Of a stretch of 37,888 bases of DNA, positions 1 to 6,925 are shown in pieces. Made by a program: the position numbers and the translations under genes. Origin of the DNA: Lachnospiraceae bacterium (GTDB lineage: Bacteria; Bacillota; Clostridia; Lachnospirales; Lachnospiraceae); the NCBI GenBank assembly GCA_017470985.1, contig JAFUXA010000003.1, forward strand, positions 1 to 37,888, given 5' to 3'. The notes under the pieces were generated by a model, which was not told where the DNA came from, ran no database searches, and saw only the letters and a program-made list of their open reading frames with translations. The stretch's first letter is position 1. Each line of letters begins with the position of its first letter.

Positions 1-136
1 GACTGATAAGCAGTGGCTTCTATGATTTAGCCACAGCCTACCAGTCTGTGCACGTCAACTATTGAAAGCGCCGTATACCGAACGGTACGTACGGTGCTGT
101 GAGAGGACGGGAGCTAATCACTCCCTTCTACTTGAT
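1..136 (+). mobile_element. Group II intron, 3' end (domains V and VI)
   Basis: The window opens inside a group II intron. Positions 67-98 fold as domain V: a 9-bp lower stem (67-75 with 90-98) that starts with the catalytic AGC triad, a 2-nt CG bulge (88-89), a 4-bp upper stem (76-79 with 84-87) and a 4-nt loop. Positions 101-132 fold as domain VI, with GGGAG (109-113) pairing CTCCC (121-125) and an unpaired A near 130 as the branch-point candidate. The 3' splice site is probably at or near 136. The intron reverse transcriptase, if present, lies beyond the left edge. Bases 1-66 would be the end of domain IV. I cannot assign the intron class. Confidence 0.8.
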
Positions 137-238
137 TTTTCAGCGATGATGATAAAAGGGACATTAATGGGACAGTGTGCGAGTATAATAGAAAGTGTAA
201 TAAATAGTTTTAACATTGTACATGAAGTTAAATTTGAT

Positions 239-273
239 AATATTTGTTGAAAATATTACTTATAAGTAATATT
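239..273. promoter_or_regulatory. Overlapping AT-rich palindromes, likely operator of the XRE/SecB-like operon
   Basis: Bases 252-273 are a perfect 22-bp palindrome (half-site AATATTACTTA). A second dyad, AATATTT/AAATATT (239-245 and 251-257), overlaps its left half. No T-run follows, so a terminator is unlikely. The site is 136 bp upstream of the XRE gene and 31 bp upstream of a TTG-started mini-ORF. Autoregulation by the XRE protein is an inference from the usual behaviour of antitoxin-type regulators. The rest of 137-408 holds no convincing gene. Confidence 0.5.
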
Positions 274-290
274 ATGTAAGTGGGGAGGAC

Positions 291-380
291 TTGGAGTTGG
301 AGTTAGAAAAAATATGTATACCTGGTATTGCTAATACATATGCTATCTCAAATGTGAAAAAAGAGATTAAATTGGCTTGA
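291..380 (+). CDS. Possible 29-residue mini-ORF
   Basis: A TTG codon at 291 follows a good ribosome site (GGGGAGGA, 282-289, but spaced only one base away) and opens a 29-codon frame ending TGA at 378-380. The peptide starts MELELEKICIPG if TTG is the start. I do not recognise it. It lies between the palindrome and the XRE gene, where a toxin gene would be expected in a toxin-antitoxin-chaperone operon, but it is too short for a known HigB-type toxin. It may be a remnant, a leader peptide or chance. Confidence 0.2.
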   Translation: MELELEKICIPGIANTYAISNVKKEIKLA

Positions 381-408
381 TAGTTGAGTGATTATGGAGG
401 ATTAATAA

Positions 409-807
409 ATGAGCTTTGTAGATAAGGTGTCCAATGCAAAAGAAACAAATTGGGTGACAGAAGGTTTTTCTAATGCAGACGTAAAAACTACGGTTGAACT
501 TGCAAAGATATCTGCACAAATAGAACGGTGCAGGATAGACATGCATATGACTCAAAAAGAATTCGCAGATTATATGGGGGTGACCCAGGGGATGGTTTCG
601 AAATGGGAAAGTCGAGAATACAATTTTACAATGAAAACATTAAATGAGATCTGTGCAAAACTTAAGTTAGAAGCATCTGTTTGTATAGAAAAACCTTGTG
701 CAAAGTCAGATTATACAATTATAAAATGGGATTTAGAAAAGGTTGCAAATAGGCAAAGTAAAGATGAGTGGGTGACATCTTTTTCTGAGAAGGGAGCTAT
801 AGCGTAA
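409..807 (+). CDS. XRE-family regulator, probable antitoxin with chaperone-dependent C-terminal tail
   Basis: This is a 132-residue protein. Residues about 31-92 form a Cro/CI-type helix-turn-helix; the recognition part reads TQKEFADYMGVTQGMVSKWE. Residues about 94-132 are an extension rich in aromatics (Y102, W107, W121, F125). The stop overlaps the ATG of the SecB-like gene by one base, so the two are translationally coupled. In known toxin-antitoxin-chaperone systems such as M. tuberculosis HigBA-SecB, the antitoxin carries a C-terminal chaperone-addiction segment. The tail here would fit that role, by inference. The start has the ribosome site GGAGG at 396-400. No toxin gene is seen beside it. 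It could also be a plain transcription factor. Confidence 0.75.
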   Translation: MSFVDKVSNAKETNWVTEGFSNADVKTTVELAKISAQIERCRIDMHMTQKEFADYMGVTQGMVSKWESREYNFTMKTLNEICAKLKLEASVCIEKPCAKSDYTIIKWDLEKVANRQSKDEWVTSFSEKGAIA

Positions 808-1244
808 TGGATTATAATATAATAGCAAGTGGGATTGAATTGGTAGGGACGACAGTAAAAAATATTGCTGTTGAGAATGGTATAGTTGATATTGAAAAAG
901 ATGCAAAGAGAAATTTTGGATTAAGTATCAATGAGCCTTATTTTGATGAAACGGAAGAAGGCTTTTTCTCCCAAATGATAATAGATTTTGATATAGAGAT
1001 AGAGCAGTCTGATGAACAAAAATTTAAATTTAAATTATCTCTTGAAGGTGCTTTTATATCTCACGATGGAGTTGACAGGGAAGAATTTAGACAACTGGTT
1101 GCAGTGAACGGGGCGGCAGCTCTTGTGGGAATCGCAAGAGGAAAAATTGAGACAATTACTGCAAATATATTTCATAAAGGAAAGATTGTAATTCCTTTTG
1201 TAAATGTTGTTGATTATTATAAAAGTGTTGCAGAAGAAAAGTAG
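807..1244 (+). CDS. SecB-like chaperone (toxin-antitoxin-chaperone type)
   Basis: This is a 145-residue protein with the SecB pattern in its second half: EGAFIS then an EF pair (residues 80-94), NGAAALVGIARGKIETIT (101-118), and IVIPFVNVVDYY (127-138). These match the SecB family order of a beta strand, the 'N-A-P-A-L-P-aR-I-T' helix and the 'lPpiNf' end. The acidic stretch at residues 48-68 agrees with SecB chemistry. Classical SecB belongs to proteobacteria. SecB-like proteins in Gram-positives are usually partners of an antitoxin, and this gene overlaps the XRE gene by one base. The likely role is to bind and stabilise the XRE tail. Family membership is by motif only, without a profile search. 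Confidence 0.7.
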   Translation: MDYNIIASGIELVGTTVKNIAVENGIVDIEKDAKRNFGLSINEPYFDETEEGFFSQMIIDFDIEIEQSDEQKFKFKLSLEGAFISHDGVDREEFRQLVAVNGAAALVGIARGKIETITANIFHKGKIVIPFVNVVDYYKSVAEEK

Positions 1245-1302
1245 GAAGTAATTCCTATAATGATATAGCTGTAAAAGCAATGAGTTAAAACGAGGGACTA
1301 GG

Positions 1303-1599
1303 ATGGATTATAGAAGTGAGTGGGCGAGTTCGCGGGATGATCTGGTAAATGCAATTACTGGACTTGGCTTCCCTGAAGAACTTGGTGTGGAAATTGCAAA
1401 ACAATTGGGTAGCCCAAAAGCTATGGAGAGAATGCTTGGCTATTTATACAATGTGAAGCCGCAAAGTGTAGAACTGGTTGTGGATGAGATGCTGGCTATT
1501 TGTAGCGATGTGGAAGCGTGGAAAGAAAAGAAGGCCTGTGAGGAAGCCAATGCATTCTATAATGAAATCTTGAATCATGGATTGAGTGGAGATAAGTAG
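1303..1599 (+). CDS. Small conserved Lachnospiraceae protein of unknown function
   Basis: This is a 98-residue soluble, probably helical protein with no signal peptide or membrane segment. I recognise its opening (MDYRSEWASSRDDLVNAITG) and the segment PKAMERMLGYLYNVKPQSVE as a protein seen often in Lachnospiraceae genomes, without a known role. A ribosome site (GAGGGA, 1291-1296) precedes the ATG. The MmcQ/YjbR gene starts 17 bp after its stop, so the two probably form an operon. Confidence 0.7.
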   Translation: MDYRSEWASSRDDLVNAITGLGFPEELGVEIAKQLGSPKAMERMLGYLYNVKPQSVELVVDEMLAICSDVEAWKEKKACEEANAFYNEILNHGLSGDK

Positions 1600-1616
1600 C
1601 TTGGGGAGGTGTTACG

Positions 1617-1958
1617 ATGAATACACGTGAAGAAGCTTTGGCATATGGCCTGACATTTGCTAATTCATATCAAGATGCTCCTTTTCGTGACGAAAACTGG
1701 CAATTAATTCGTGTGAAGCCAAGTAAGAAAGCTTTCTTGTGGACTTATGAGAAGGATGGTCAGGTTTGCATAAATCTAAAATGTGATCCAGAATGGCGAG
1801 ACTTCTGGCGCAAGGTGTATAAGTCGGTTTTGCCGGGGTATCATCAGAATAAGGAACATTGGAATACAGTGATTTTGGATGGTTCAATACCCGATGAAGA
1901 AATTAAGCGAATGATAGCGGAAAGCTATGATTTAGTAATAAATTCTAAGAAGAAATAA
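1617..1958 (+). CDS. MmcQ/YjbR family protein
   Basis: This is a 113-residue protein of the MmcQ/YjbR (CyaY-like fold) family. The family pattern is visible: an N-terminal helix (REEALAYGLTF), a strand with KKAFLWTYEKDGQVCINLK, a WR..W-type segment (WRDFWRKVYKSVLPGYHQNK), HWNTVILDG, and a closing helix (PDEEIKRMIAESYDLV). The family is described as DNA-binding-like but its function is unsettled. GGGGAGG (1601-1607) is the ribosome site. It probably shares an mRNA with the preceding small protein. Confidence 0.8.
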   Translation: MNTREEALAYGLTFANSYQDAPFRDENWQLIRVKPSKKAFLWTYEKDGQVCINLKCDPEWRDFWRKVYKSVLPGYHQNKEHWNTVILDGSIPDEEIKRMIAESYDLVINSKKK

Positions 1959-1971
1959 ATGTAAATAATTA

Positions 1972-1980
1972 TGCTATAAT
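1972..1980 (+). promoter_or_regulatory. Extended -10 promoter for the gdx transcript
   Basis: TGCTATAAT at 1972-1980 is a perfect extended -10 element (TGnTATAAT). No strong -35 is needed with this type. Transcription would start near 1987, leaving about 25 nt before the riboswitch. Confidence 0.6.
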
Positions 1981-2017
1981 AGCTATGCAAATATTTTGAG
2001 TTAAATTGAATAAAACA

Positions 2018-2100
2018 GGTGCCCGTTGCTACCGAGTAACGGGATTGACGCCGTTCCTTTGCCGTTAGGTCTTAGCAGGTAAGGGAATGGCGTATTATTT
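2018..2100 (+). ncRNA. Probable guanidine-IV (mepA-type) riboswitch
   Basis: A structured leader lies just before a Gdx/SugE exporter gene. P1 is CCCGTT (2022-2027) with AACGGG (2038-2043), enclosing a 10-nt loop that contains ACC (2031-2033). P2 is GCCGTTCCTT (2050-2059) with AAGGGAATGGC (2081-2091), enclosing a 20-nt loop that contains GGT (2068-2070) and AGC (2074-2076). These can pair with ACC and GCT of the first loop as a kissing interaction. P2 is followed by a T-rich stretch (2093-2100), which fits transcription termination control. The two-stem kissing layout and the opening GGTGCCC resemble what I recall of guanidine-IV. Guanidine-I and guanidine-II consensus loops (the latter ACGR) are absent. 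The class is from memory, not a covariance search. Confidence 0.6.
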
Positions 2101-2115
2101 TAGGAGGTTTATTAT

Positions 2116-2436
2116 ATGAAGTGGATTTATTTGTTGATTGCGGGTGCTTTTGAAATCACATGGGCAGTGGCGATGAAAATGTCCAATGGTTTTACTGTGC
2201 TTATCCCATCAATTGTTACATGCGTGGGTTACATAGCCAGCGCTGTTTTCCTGGCCATTGCACTTAAGCAGTTGCCACTGGGCACAGCTTATGCCATGTG
2301 GACTGGAATGGGGATTTTGGGAACTACATTGCTTGGAGTATTTCTGTTTCAAGAGAAGCTATCGGTTCCGCAACTTATATGTGTTATTCTGATAGTGGTC
2401 GGAATAGCAGGATTGAAAATTTTGGCAAATGATTGA
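2116..2436 (+). CDS. gdx: Guanidinium exporter, SMR family (Gdx/SugE)
   Basis: This is a 106-residue protein with four membrane helices, the normal size for small multidrug resistance transporters. Features of the Gdx (formerly SugE) branch are present: the central proton/substrate glutamate E13 in AFEITWAVAMK, the GTAYAMWTGMGILGT loop in helix 3, and a short C-terminus. Gdx proteins work as dual-topology dimers that exchange guanidinium for protons across the plasma membrane. The candidate guanidine riboswitch upstream supports this over a quaternary-ammonium role. The start follows AGGAGG at 2102-2107. The next gene begins 10 bp after its stop. Confidence 0.9.
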   Translation: MKWIYLLIAGAFEITWAVAMKMSNGFTVLIPSIVTCVGYIASAVFLAIALKQLPLGTAYAMWTGMGILGTTLLGVFLFQEKLSVPQLICVILIVVGIAGLKILAND

Positions 2437-2446
2437 GGTGACGAAG

Positions 2447-2923
2447 ATGTTTAGAAAAATGCGTAGATTTAAACAGCAGGTAACAGAGGCGGAGTGTATT
2501 GAGATTTTGAAAAATACTAAGAGGGGCGTGTTGTCTCTGGTTGGCGATGATGGTTATCCATATGGCATGCCCATAAATCATTACTATTGTGAAGAGGATG
2601 GCAAAATATATTTTCATGGTGCCAAGGCAGGACACAAGATTGATGCAATTAAGTTTTGCGATAAAGCCAGCTATTGCGTATACAACGATGGTTATCGCAA
2701 GGAGGGAGAGTGGGCATTAAATATTACCAGTGTTATTACCTTTGGCAAGATTCATCTTGTGGATGACGAGGAACTCTCTCTTAAAATCTGTTCTGAATTG
2801 ACCAAGAAGTTTACAGATGACCAGGAATATCTGGATAGTGAGATCGAGAAATTCTTTAAAAATGTGCAGTGCATTGAATTGGTGCCGGAGCATATGACAG
2901 GAAAACTCGTAAATGAATCATAA
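2447..2923 (+). CDS. Pyridoxamine 5'-phosphate oxidase-like flavin protein (NimA type)
   Basis: This is a 158-residue protein of the split-barrel FMN-binding fold. Visible family features are the N-terminal helix with AECIEILKNTKRGVLSLVG, the core GYPYGMPINHYY and KIYFHGAKAGHKIDAIK, and the strand ITSVITFGKIHLV. This arrangement is typical of the small NimA/5-nitroimidazole-reductase-like group in Clostridia. I prefer the ATG at 2447 over an upstream in-frame start at 2429, because GAGGTGA (2434-2440) is correctly spaced for it and overlaps the gdx stop. It is probably cotranscribed with gdx, but a link to guanidine metabolism is not established. The substrate is unknown. Confidence 0.75.
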   Translation: MFRKMRRFKQQVTEAECIEILKNTKRGVLSLVGDDGYPYGMPINHYYCEEDGKIYFHGAKAGHKIDAIKFCDKASYCVYNDGYRKEGEWALNITSVITFGKIHLVDDEELSLKICSELTKKFTDDQEYLDSEIEKFFKNVQCIELVPEHMTGKLVNES

Positions 2924-2998
2924 TCCTCAGCGAACTGCTGCGAAATCATTTCTCCAATGCTTTGAAAAATGTATTAATAAACCAACCTTAGAATATTA

Positions 2999-3043
2999 TT
3001 GACAAGTTAGATACAACTAACTATAATGTTAGTCGAAACTAAC
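2999..3043 (+). promoter_or_regulatory. Consensus sigma-A promoter overlapped by GTTAGT/ACTAAC operator
   Basis: TTGACA (2999-3004) and TATAAT (3022-3027) are separated by exactly 17 bp, a perfect consensus promoter. ACTAAC (3016-3021) and GTTAGT (3028-3033) flank the -10 as an inverted repeat. GTTAG (3006-3010) and ACTAAC (3038-3043) add further half-sites. Such overlap implies strong repression when a regulator is bound. The half-site style recalls DtxR/IdeR-type boxes, but no regulator gene is adjacent and the assignment is inference. Confidence 0.75.
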
Positions 3044-3122
3044 TGGTTTGCGGCGCTGATATTTATACCAGTGAAACCAGGCGGTAATTACTGCCTGTCA
3101 TAGAAGAAGGTTGGAGGAAAAT

Positions 3123-4907
3123 ATGAAAAAAAGAAGCACTATCTCCTGGGTTTTGGAGTTTGCCGGGAGAAAGAAATCTTACTACTTGGCCAGTGTGATA
3201 CTGGCTATTCTCGGAGTGGCTGCATCCTTTGCTCCGTATCTGCTGATTGCTGATATGGTAAGGCAACTTCTTGTGGGAAATCGAGATTATAACTATTTTC
3301 TCAGGATGGTTATCCTCATGGGAGCATGCTGGATTGTCCGAGTTACACTTCATTCATTATCTACTACACTTTCGCATGTGGCTACATTCAATGTCTTAGG
3401 TGGCATTCGCAGACAACTGTGCGAGAAACTTTCTAAAATTCCGCTTGGTTCAGTTCTAGATGACAACAGTGGAAGCTACAAAAATATCATTGTGGAGCGG
3501 GTTGACTCAATGGAAACGACTCTCGCTCATATTGTTCCAGAATTTACCTCAAACATTTTACTGCCAATAGTTATGTTCATCTATCTGTTGATGATAGATT
3601 GGCGAGTTGGTTTATCGAATTTAATCCCAGCGGTAATAGGCTTAATCTTTGCTGCTGTCATGATGATAAAAAGTCAGGGAGAGTTCGAAGTTACAATTGA
3701 GAAGACTAAGCACCTCAACGATACCGCGGTTGAATATATCAATGGTATAGAGGTAATCAAAGCTTTTGGCAAAACAGGTAGCTCATATGAGAAGTTCGTG
3801 GTCGCGGCCAGAGAGGGGGCTGATTGCTTTATTAACTGGATGCGTAAATGTATCTGGTGGCAAGCGGGAAGTCTATCATTTATGCCAGCGACATTTCTTG
3901 GAGTACTGCCTGTTGGGCTGCTTCTGGTTCGTGGTGGAAGCCTGACTACGGGAGATTTTATTACCTGTGTTATTTTATCGGCAGGGCTAATAACACCGCT
4001 GGTGGTGGCTTTTTCCTATATGGATGACATTATGAAGATGGGAACCATTTTTGGCGAGGTTGTAGAAATTCTCGAACGTCCAGATATGGTAAGACCTGAT
4101 ACAATCGCTGAATATCCAATTGGTTCAGATATTGAGCTTCAGGGAGTGAGATTTGCGTACAAAGATAAGGAAATTCTCCACGGAATCAACATGGTGATTA
4201 AGCAGGGACAGGTAAATGCTTTTGTGGGTCCGTCGGGTTCCGGCAAAAGTACCATAGCCAGACTTATTGATTCTCTCTGGGATGTGGACGAGGGAACAAT
4301 TACATATGGCGGCGTAGATATCAGAGAACTGCCGTTGGATTATTATACAAGTCAAATTGCTTACGTGGCCCAGGATAATTATTTATTTGACATGACTGTT
4401 ATGGACAATATACGTCTGGGTAAGAAGGGCGCAACAGATGAAGAGGTGGTAAATGCAGCCAAAGCCTCAGGTTGTCATGAATTTATAATGAACCTTGAAA
4501 ATGGTTACAACACTGTAGTAGGCGGAGCAGGCGGACATCTGTCTGGAGGTGAGCGCCAGCGCATATGTATTGCCAGAGCGATGCTGAAAGATGCGCCTGT
4601 AGTCATCCTTGATGAGGCTACAGCTTATACGGATCCTGAGAATGAAGCATTGGTTCAGGAGAGTGTGGCTAAACTAGTTCAGGGCAAGACTTTGATTGTT
4701 ATTGCTCATCGCCTGTCTACCATCCAGGATGCTGACCAGATTTTTGTGATAAATGATGGTCAAATTGCGGCATCAGGTAATCATTCAAATCTTTTGTCTA
4801 ACTGCATTCTCTATAGGAAGATGTGGGAAGCGCATACTATGGCAAAGGACAATGATCTGGAAAATGTGTCGGCAATCGCTGATGGAAAGGAGGCCGTAAA
4901 TGCTTGA
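3123..4907 (+). CDS. ABC transporter, fused permease/ATPase, subunit 1
   Basis: This is a 594-residue half-transporter: six membrane helices in residues about 15-300, then a nucleotide-binding domain. The domain shows Walker A GPSGSGKST (near residue 370), Q-loop (AYVAQDNYLF), signature LSGGERQ, Walker B with catalytic glutamate (VVILDEAT) and H-loop histidine (VIAHRLST). GGAGG (3113-3117) precedes the chosen ATG. The second subunit overlaps by 8 bp, so a heterodimer is expected. Overall look is close to the YbtP/YbtQ and IrtA/IrtB group, exporter-fold proteins that import ferric siderophores. That, plus the metal-regulator-like operator, suggests iron-chelate uptake. Drug or peptide export remains possible. 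Confidence 0.85.
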   Translation: MKKRSTISWVLEFAGRKKSYYLASVILAILGVAASFAPYLLIADMVRQLLVGNRDYNYFLRMVILMGACWIVRVTLHSLSTTLSHVATFNVLGGIRRQLCEKLSKIPLGSVLDDNSGSYKNIIVERVDSMETTLAHIVPEFTSNILLPIVMFIYLLMIDWRVGLSNLIPAVIGLIFAAVMMIKSQGEFEVTIEKTKHLNDTAVEYINGIEVIKAFGKTGSSYEKFVVAAREGADCFINWMRKCIWWQAGSLSFMPATFLGVLPVGLLLVRGGSLTTGDFITCVILSAGLITPLVVAFSYMDDIMKMGTIFGEVVEILERPDMVRPDTIAEYPIGSDIELQGVRFAYKDKEILHGINMVIKQGQVNAFVGPSGSGKSTIARLIDSLWDVDEGTITYGGVDIRELPLDYYTSQIAYVAQDNYLFDMTVMDNIRLGKKGATDEEVVNAAKASGCHEFIMNLENGYNTVVGGAGGHLSGGERQRICIARAMLKDAPVVILDEATAYTDPENEALVQESVAKLVQGKTLIVIAHRLSTIQDADQIFVINDGQIAASGNHSNLLSNCILYRKMWEAHTMAKDNDLENVSAIADGKEAVNA

Positions 4908-6636
4908 TATGCTTCGCAAGTTTTTTGATTTTTGCAGCCCACAGGACAGGGCGAAATTTTATAAATCAGTATTATTGGGAGTGCTTGATGCGATTTTCGG
5001 GGCTATGAAAATACCGGCAGCATTTTTTGCTATAAATGCTGTGATAGAAGGAAAAGTCGATACCAATACTTTAATGGTAGTAATGATGTTTATGCTCATT
5101 AGTACAGTGGGTAAAATGGTGGTTAATAGATTTTCACAGATGCTTCAGACTGAAGCGGGATACAATACTTGTGCAGGGAAAAGAATTGAAATAGGGGAGC
5201 ATTTGAGATACCTGCCTATGGGCTATTTTAATGACACGAGCTTAGGTCATATTACATCTGTGACCACCAACACCCTGGAGCAGACTGGCGATATTGCCAC
5301 AAGAGCCATTATGATGGTGCTACAGGGAAGCATCACAACTGTTGTAATTGCAGTGGGAATGTTTTTCTTTGATGTGAGAATAGGAATTATTTCACTGGTT
5401 GGAATTCTGGTTTTTCTCATTTTCAATAAATATACCAATTACAGCGTGGCGCAAGTCGCAGGAGAGAAAATTGAATCTGATAAGGATATGGTTGGAGTGG
5501 TTCTTGAATTTATTCAAGGCATTGGTGAAATTAGAAACTACAATATCATTTCACAGAGCAATACCAGATTGAATAATGCAATTGAGAGAAAGACCAGGGC
5601 TGACATAAGAGCTGAGGTTGCGGCTATTCCAGCAGTGGGCGTGCAGATGCTTATATGCAAAATGATAGGTGTGGTGATAGCTGGTGCATCTATTTATTTC
5701 TACCTGACGGGGACGATGGAAATCGCTTATACCATAACCATGCTTCTATGTTCATTTATGATATTTGAATCATTGGATTTGGCGGGTATATATACTGCGC
5801 TGCTGAAAATTATAGGCAGGGGAGTTGATATGGTAAATGAGATTCTCGACATTGAGCAAATGGATATAAATGGCGAGGATATTGTACCTGAAAATAGAGA
5901 TATACATCTGAATCATGTAAGCTTTGCTTATGAGAATAGAACTATTATTGATGATGTGACACTTGATATAAAGGAGAAGACCACAACAGCGATTGTGGGA
6001 CCATCGGGTAGCGGCAAGACAACCATTACATCTCTTATTGCAAGATTTTGGGATGTAAACTCTGGGCAGGTTACTCTTGGCGGGAGAGATGTAAGAGATT
6101 ACAGTTTTGATTCTCTTATGGAGAATTTCAGCTTTGTATTTCAGCGAGTATATCTGTTTGAGGATACAATTGCCAACAATATACGTTTCGGTAGACCAGA
6201 GGCTTCAATGGAAGAAGTGATTGCTGCTGCACAGAAGGCGTGCTGTCATGACTTCATCATGGGACTTCCTGATGGATATGACACCATTGTGGGGGAAGGT
6301 GGAGCTACACTTTCTGGAGGCGAGAAACAGAGAATAGCAATTGCCAGAGCGATTATGAAAGATGCGCCGATTATTATTTTGGATGAAGCTACAGCCAATG
6401 TGGATCCTGAAAATGAGAAAGAAATTACTATGGCAATAGAGAACCTGACTCAGGACAAGACAATTATTATGATTGCTCACAGACTGAAGACGGTAAGGCA
6501 TGCTGACCAGATTGTGGTCATTGATAATGGCAAGATTGTGCAGCAGGGTAAGCATGATGAATTGATGAAACAGGATGGAATCTACAAGAATTTCGTCAGT
6601 GGTAGAAAGCAGGCAGTTAGCTGGAAGATAGCCTGA
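4900..6636 (+). CDS. ABC transporter, fused permease/ATPase, subunit 2
   Basis: This is a 578-residue partner of the preceding gene, starting inside its last codons, with GGAGG (4888-4892) as ribosome site. Six membrane helices occupy residues about 15-300. The nucleotide-binding domain has Walker A GPSGSGKTT (near residue 367), Q-loop (FSFVFQRVYLF), signature LSGGEKQ, Walker B IIILDEAT and H-loop MIAHRLKT. Both subunits keep the catalytic glutamate and intact signature, so neither ATP site looks degenerate. That differs from many heterodimeric drug exporters, where one site is degenerate. A strong terminator follows, closing a two-gene operon. Confidence 0.85.
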   Translation: MLDMLRKFFDFCSPQDRAKFYKSVLLGVLDAIFGAMKIPAAFFAINAVIEGKVDTNTLMVVMMFMLISTVGKMVVNRFSQMLQTEAGYNTCAGKRIEIGEHLRYLPMGYFNDTSLGHITSVTTNTLEQTGDIATRAIMMVLQGSITTVVIAVGMFFFDVRIGIISLVGILVFLIFNKYTNYSVAQVAGEKIESDKDMVGVVLEFIQGIGEIRNYNIISQSNTRLNNAIERKTRADIRAEVAAIPAVGVQMLICKMIGVVIAGASIYFYLTGTMEIAYTITMLLCSFMIFESLDLAGIYTALLKIIGRGVDMVNEILDIEQMDINGEDIVPENRDIHLNHVSFAYENRTIIDDVTLDIKEKTTTAIVGPSGSGKTTITSLIARFWDVNSGQVTLGGRDVRDYSFDSLMENFSFVFQRVYLFEDTIANNIRFGRPEASMEEVIAAAQKACCHDFIMGLPDGYDTIVGEGGATLSGGEKQRIAIARAIMKDAPIIILDEATANVDPENEKEITMAIENLTQDKTIIMIAHRLKTVRHADQIVVIDNGKIVQQGKHDELMKQDGIYKNFVSGRKQAVSWKIA

Positions 6637-6680
6637 GGTAAACAACTTTCACATATATTTTGAAAATACACATTTCAATA

Positions 6681-6716
6681 GACTTGTGGACATGGAGAGT
6701 GTCTACAAGTCTTTTT
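6681..6716 (+). terminator. Intrinsic terminator of the ABC transporter operon
   Basis: A 12-bp stem pairs 6681-6692 (GACTTGTGGACA) with 6700-6711 through one G-T pair, has a 7-nt loop, and is followed by five T residues. Confidence 0.9.
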
Positions 6717-6777
6717 CTATATTAAGCTTGTGTTATTTTAAATTGCGAAAGCTGCCAGTTAACATCTTTTCTATAGC

Positions 6778-6888
6778 CATATAAATTGATTTGTGGTAGA
6801 ATTCAATTTATATGAGCATAAGGGTGAGTCTATTTAATAAGCAAAAATATATAGGGGTGAGTAATAAGTTGATTTTTGCACTTATTAC
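6778..6888. promoter_or_regulatory. Two inverted repeats in the leader of the exosortase operon
   Basis: The first dyad has perfect 12-bp arms, CATATAAATTGA at 6778-6789 and its complement at 6803-6814. The second has perfect 9-bp arms, GTAATAAGT at 6861-6869 and ACTTATTAC at 6880-6888. GGGTGAGT occurs twice between them (6822-6829 and 6856-6863). Neither dyad is followed by a T-run. They could be operators or RNA hairpins controlling the gene at 6926. I do not recognise a known riboswitch and could not fix a promoter with confidence. Confidence 0.45.
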
Positions 6889-6925
6889 GAGAAGTTAATT
6901 ATATAGAAAGGAAATTTTAGCTAGT

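Noticed and set aside
62-250. A 62-codon open frame on the + strand at the left end.
   Set aside because: It runs straight through group II intron domains V and VI into the exon, has no ribosome site, and the peptide looks like nothing known.
2931-2943. CAGC/GCTG mini-hairpin after the PPOX gene as a terminator.
   Set aside because: A 4-bp stem and no T-run make it unlikely.
6205-6645. A 146-codon open frame on the - strand.
   Set aside because: It is antisense to the ATPase domain of the second ABC subunit; composition and lack of a start signal mark it as a shadow.
6778-6888. A c-di-GMP riboswitch before the exosortase operon, suggested by the GGDEF-like gene downstream.
   Set aside because: The conserved GEMM-type core (GGCACG...GCAAAGCC) is not present.
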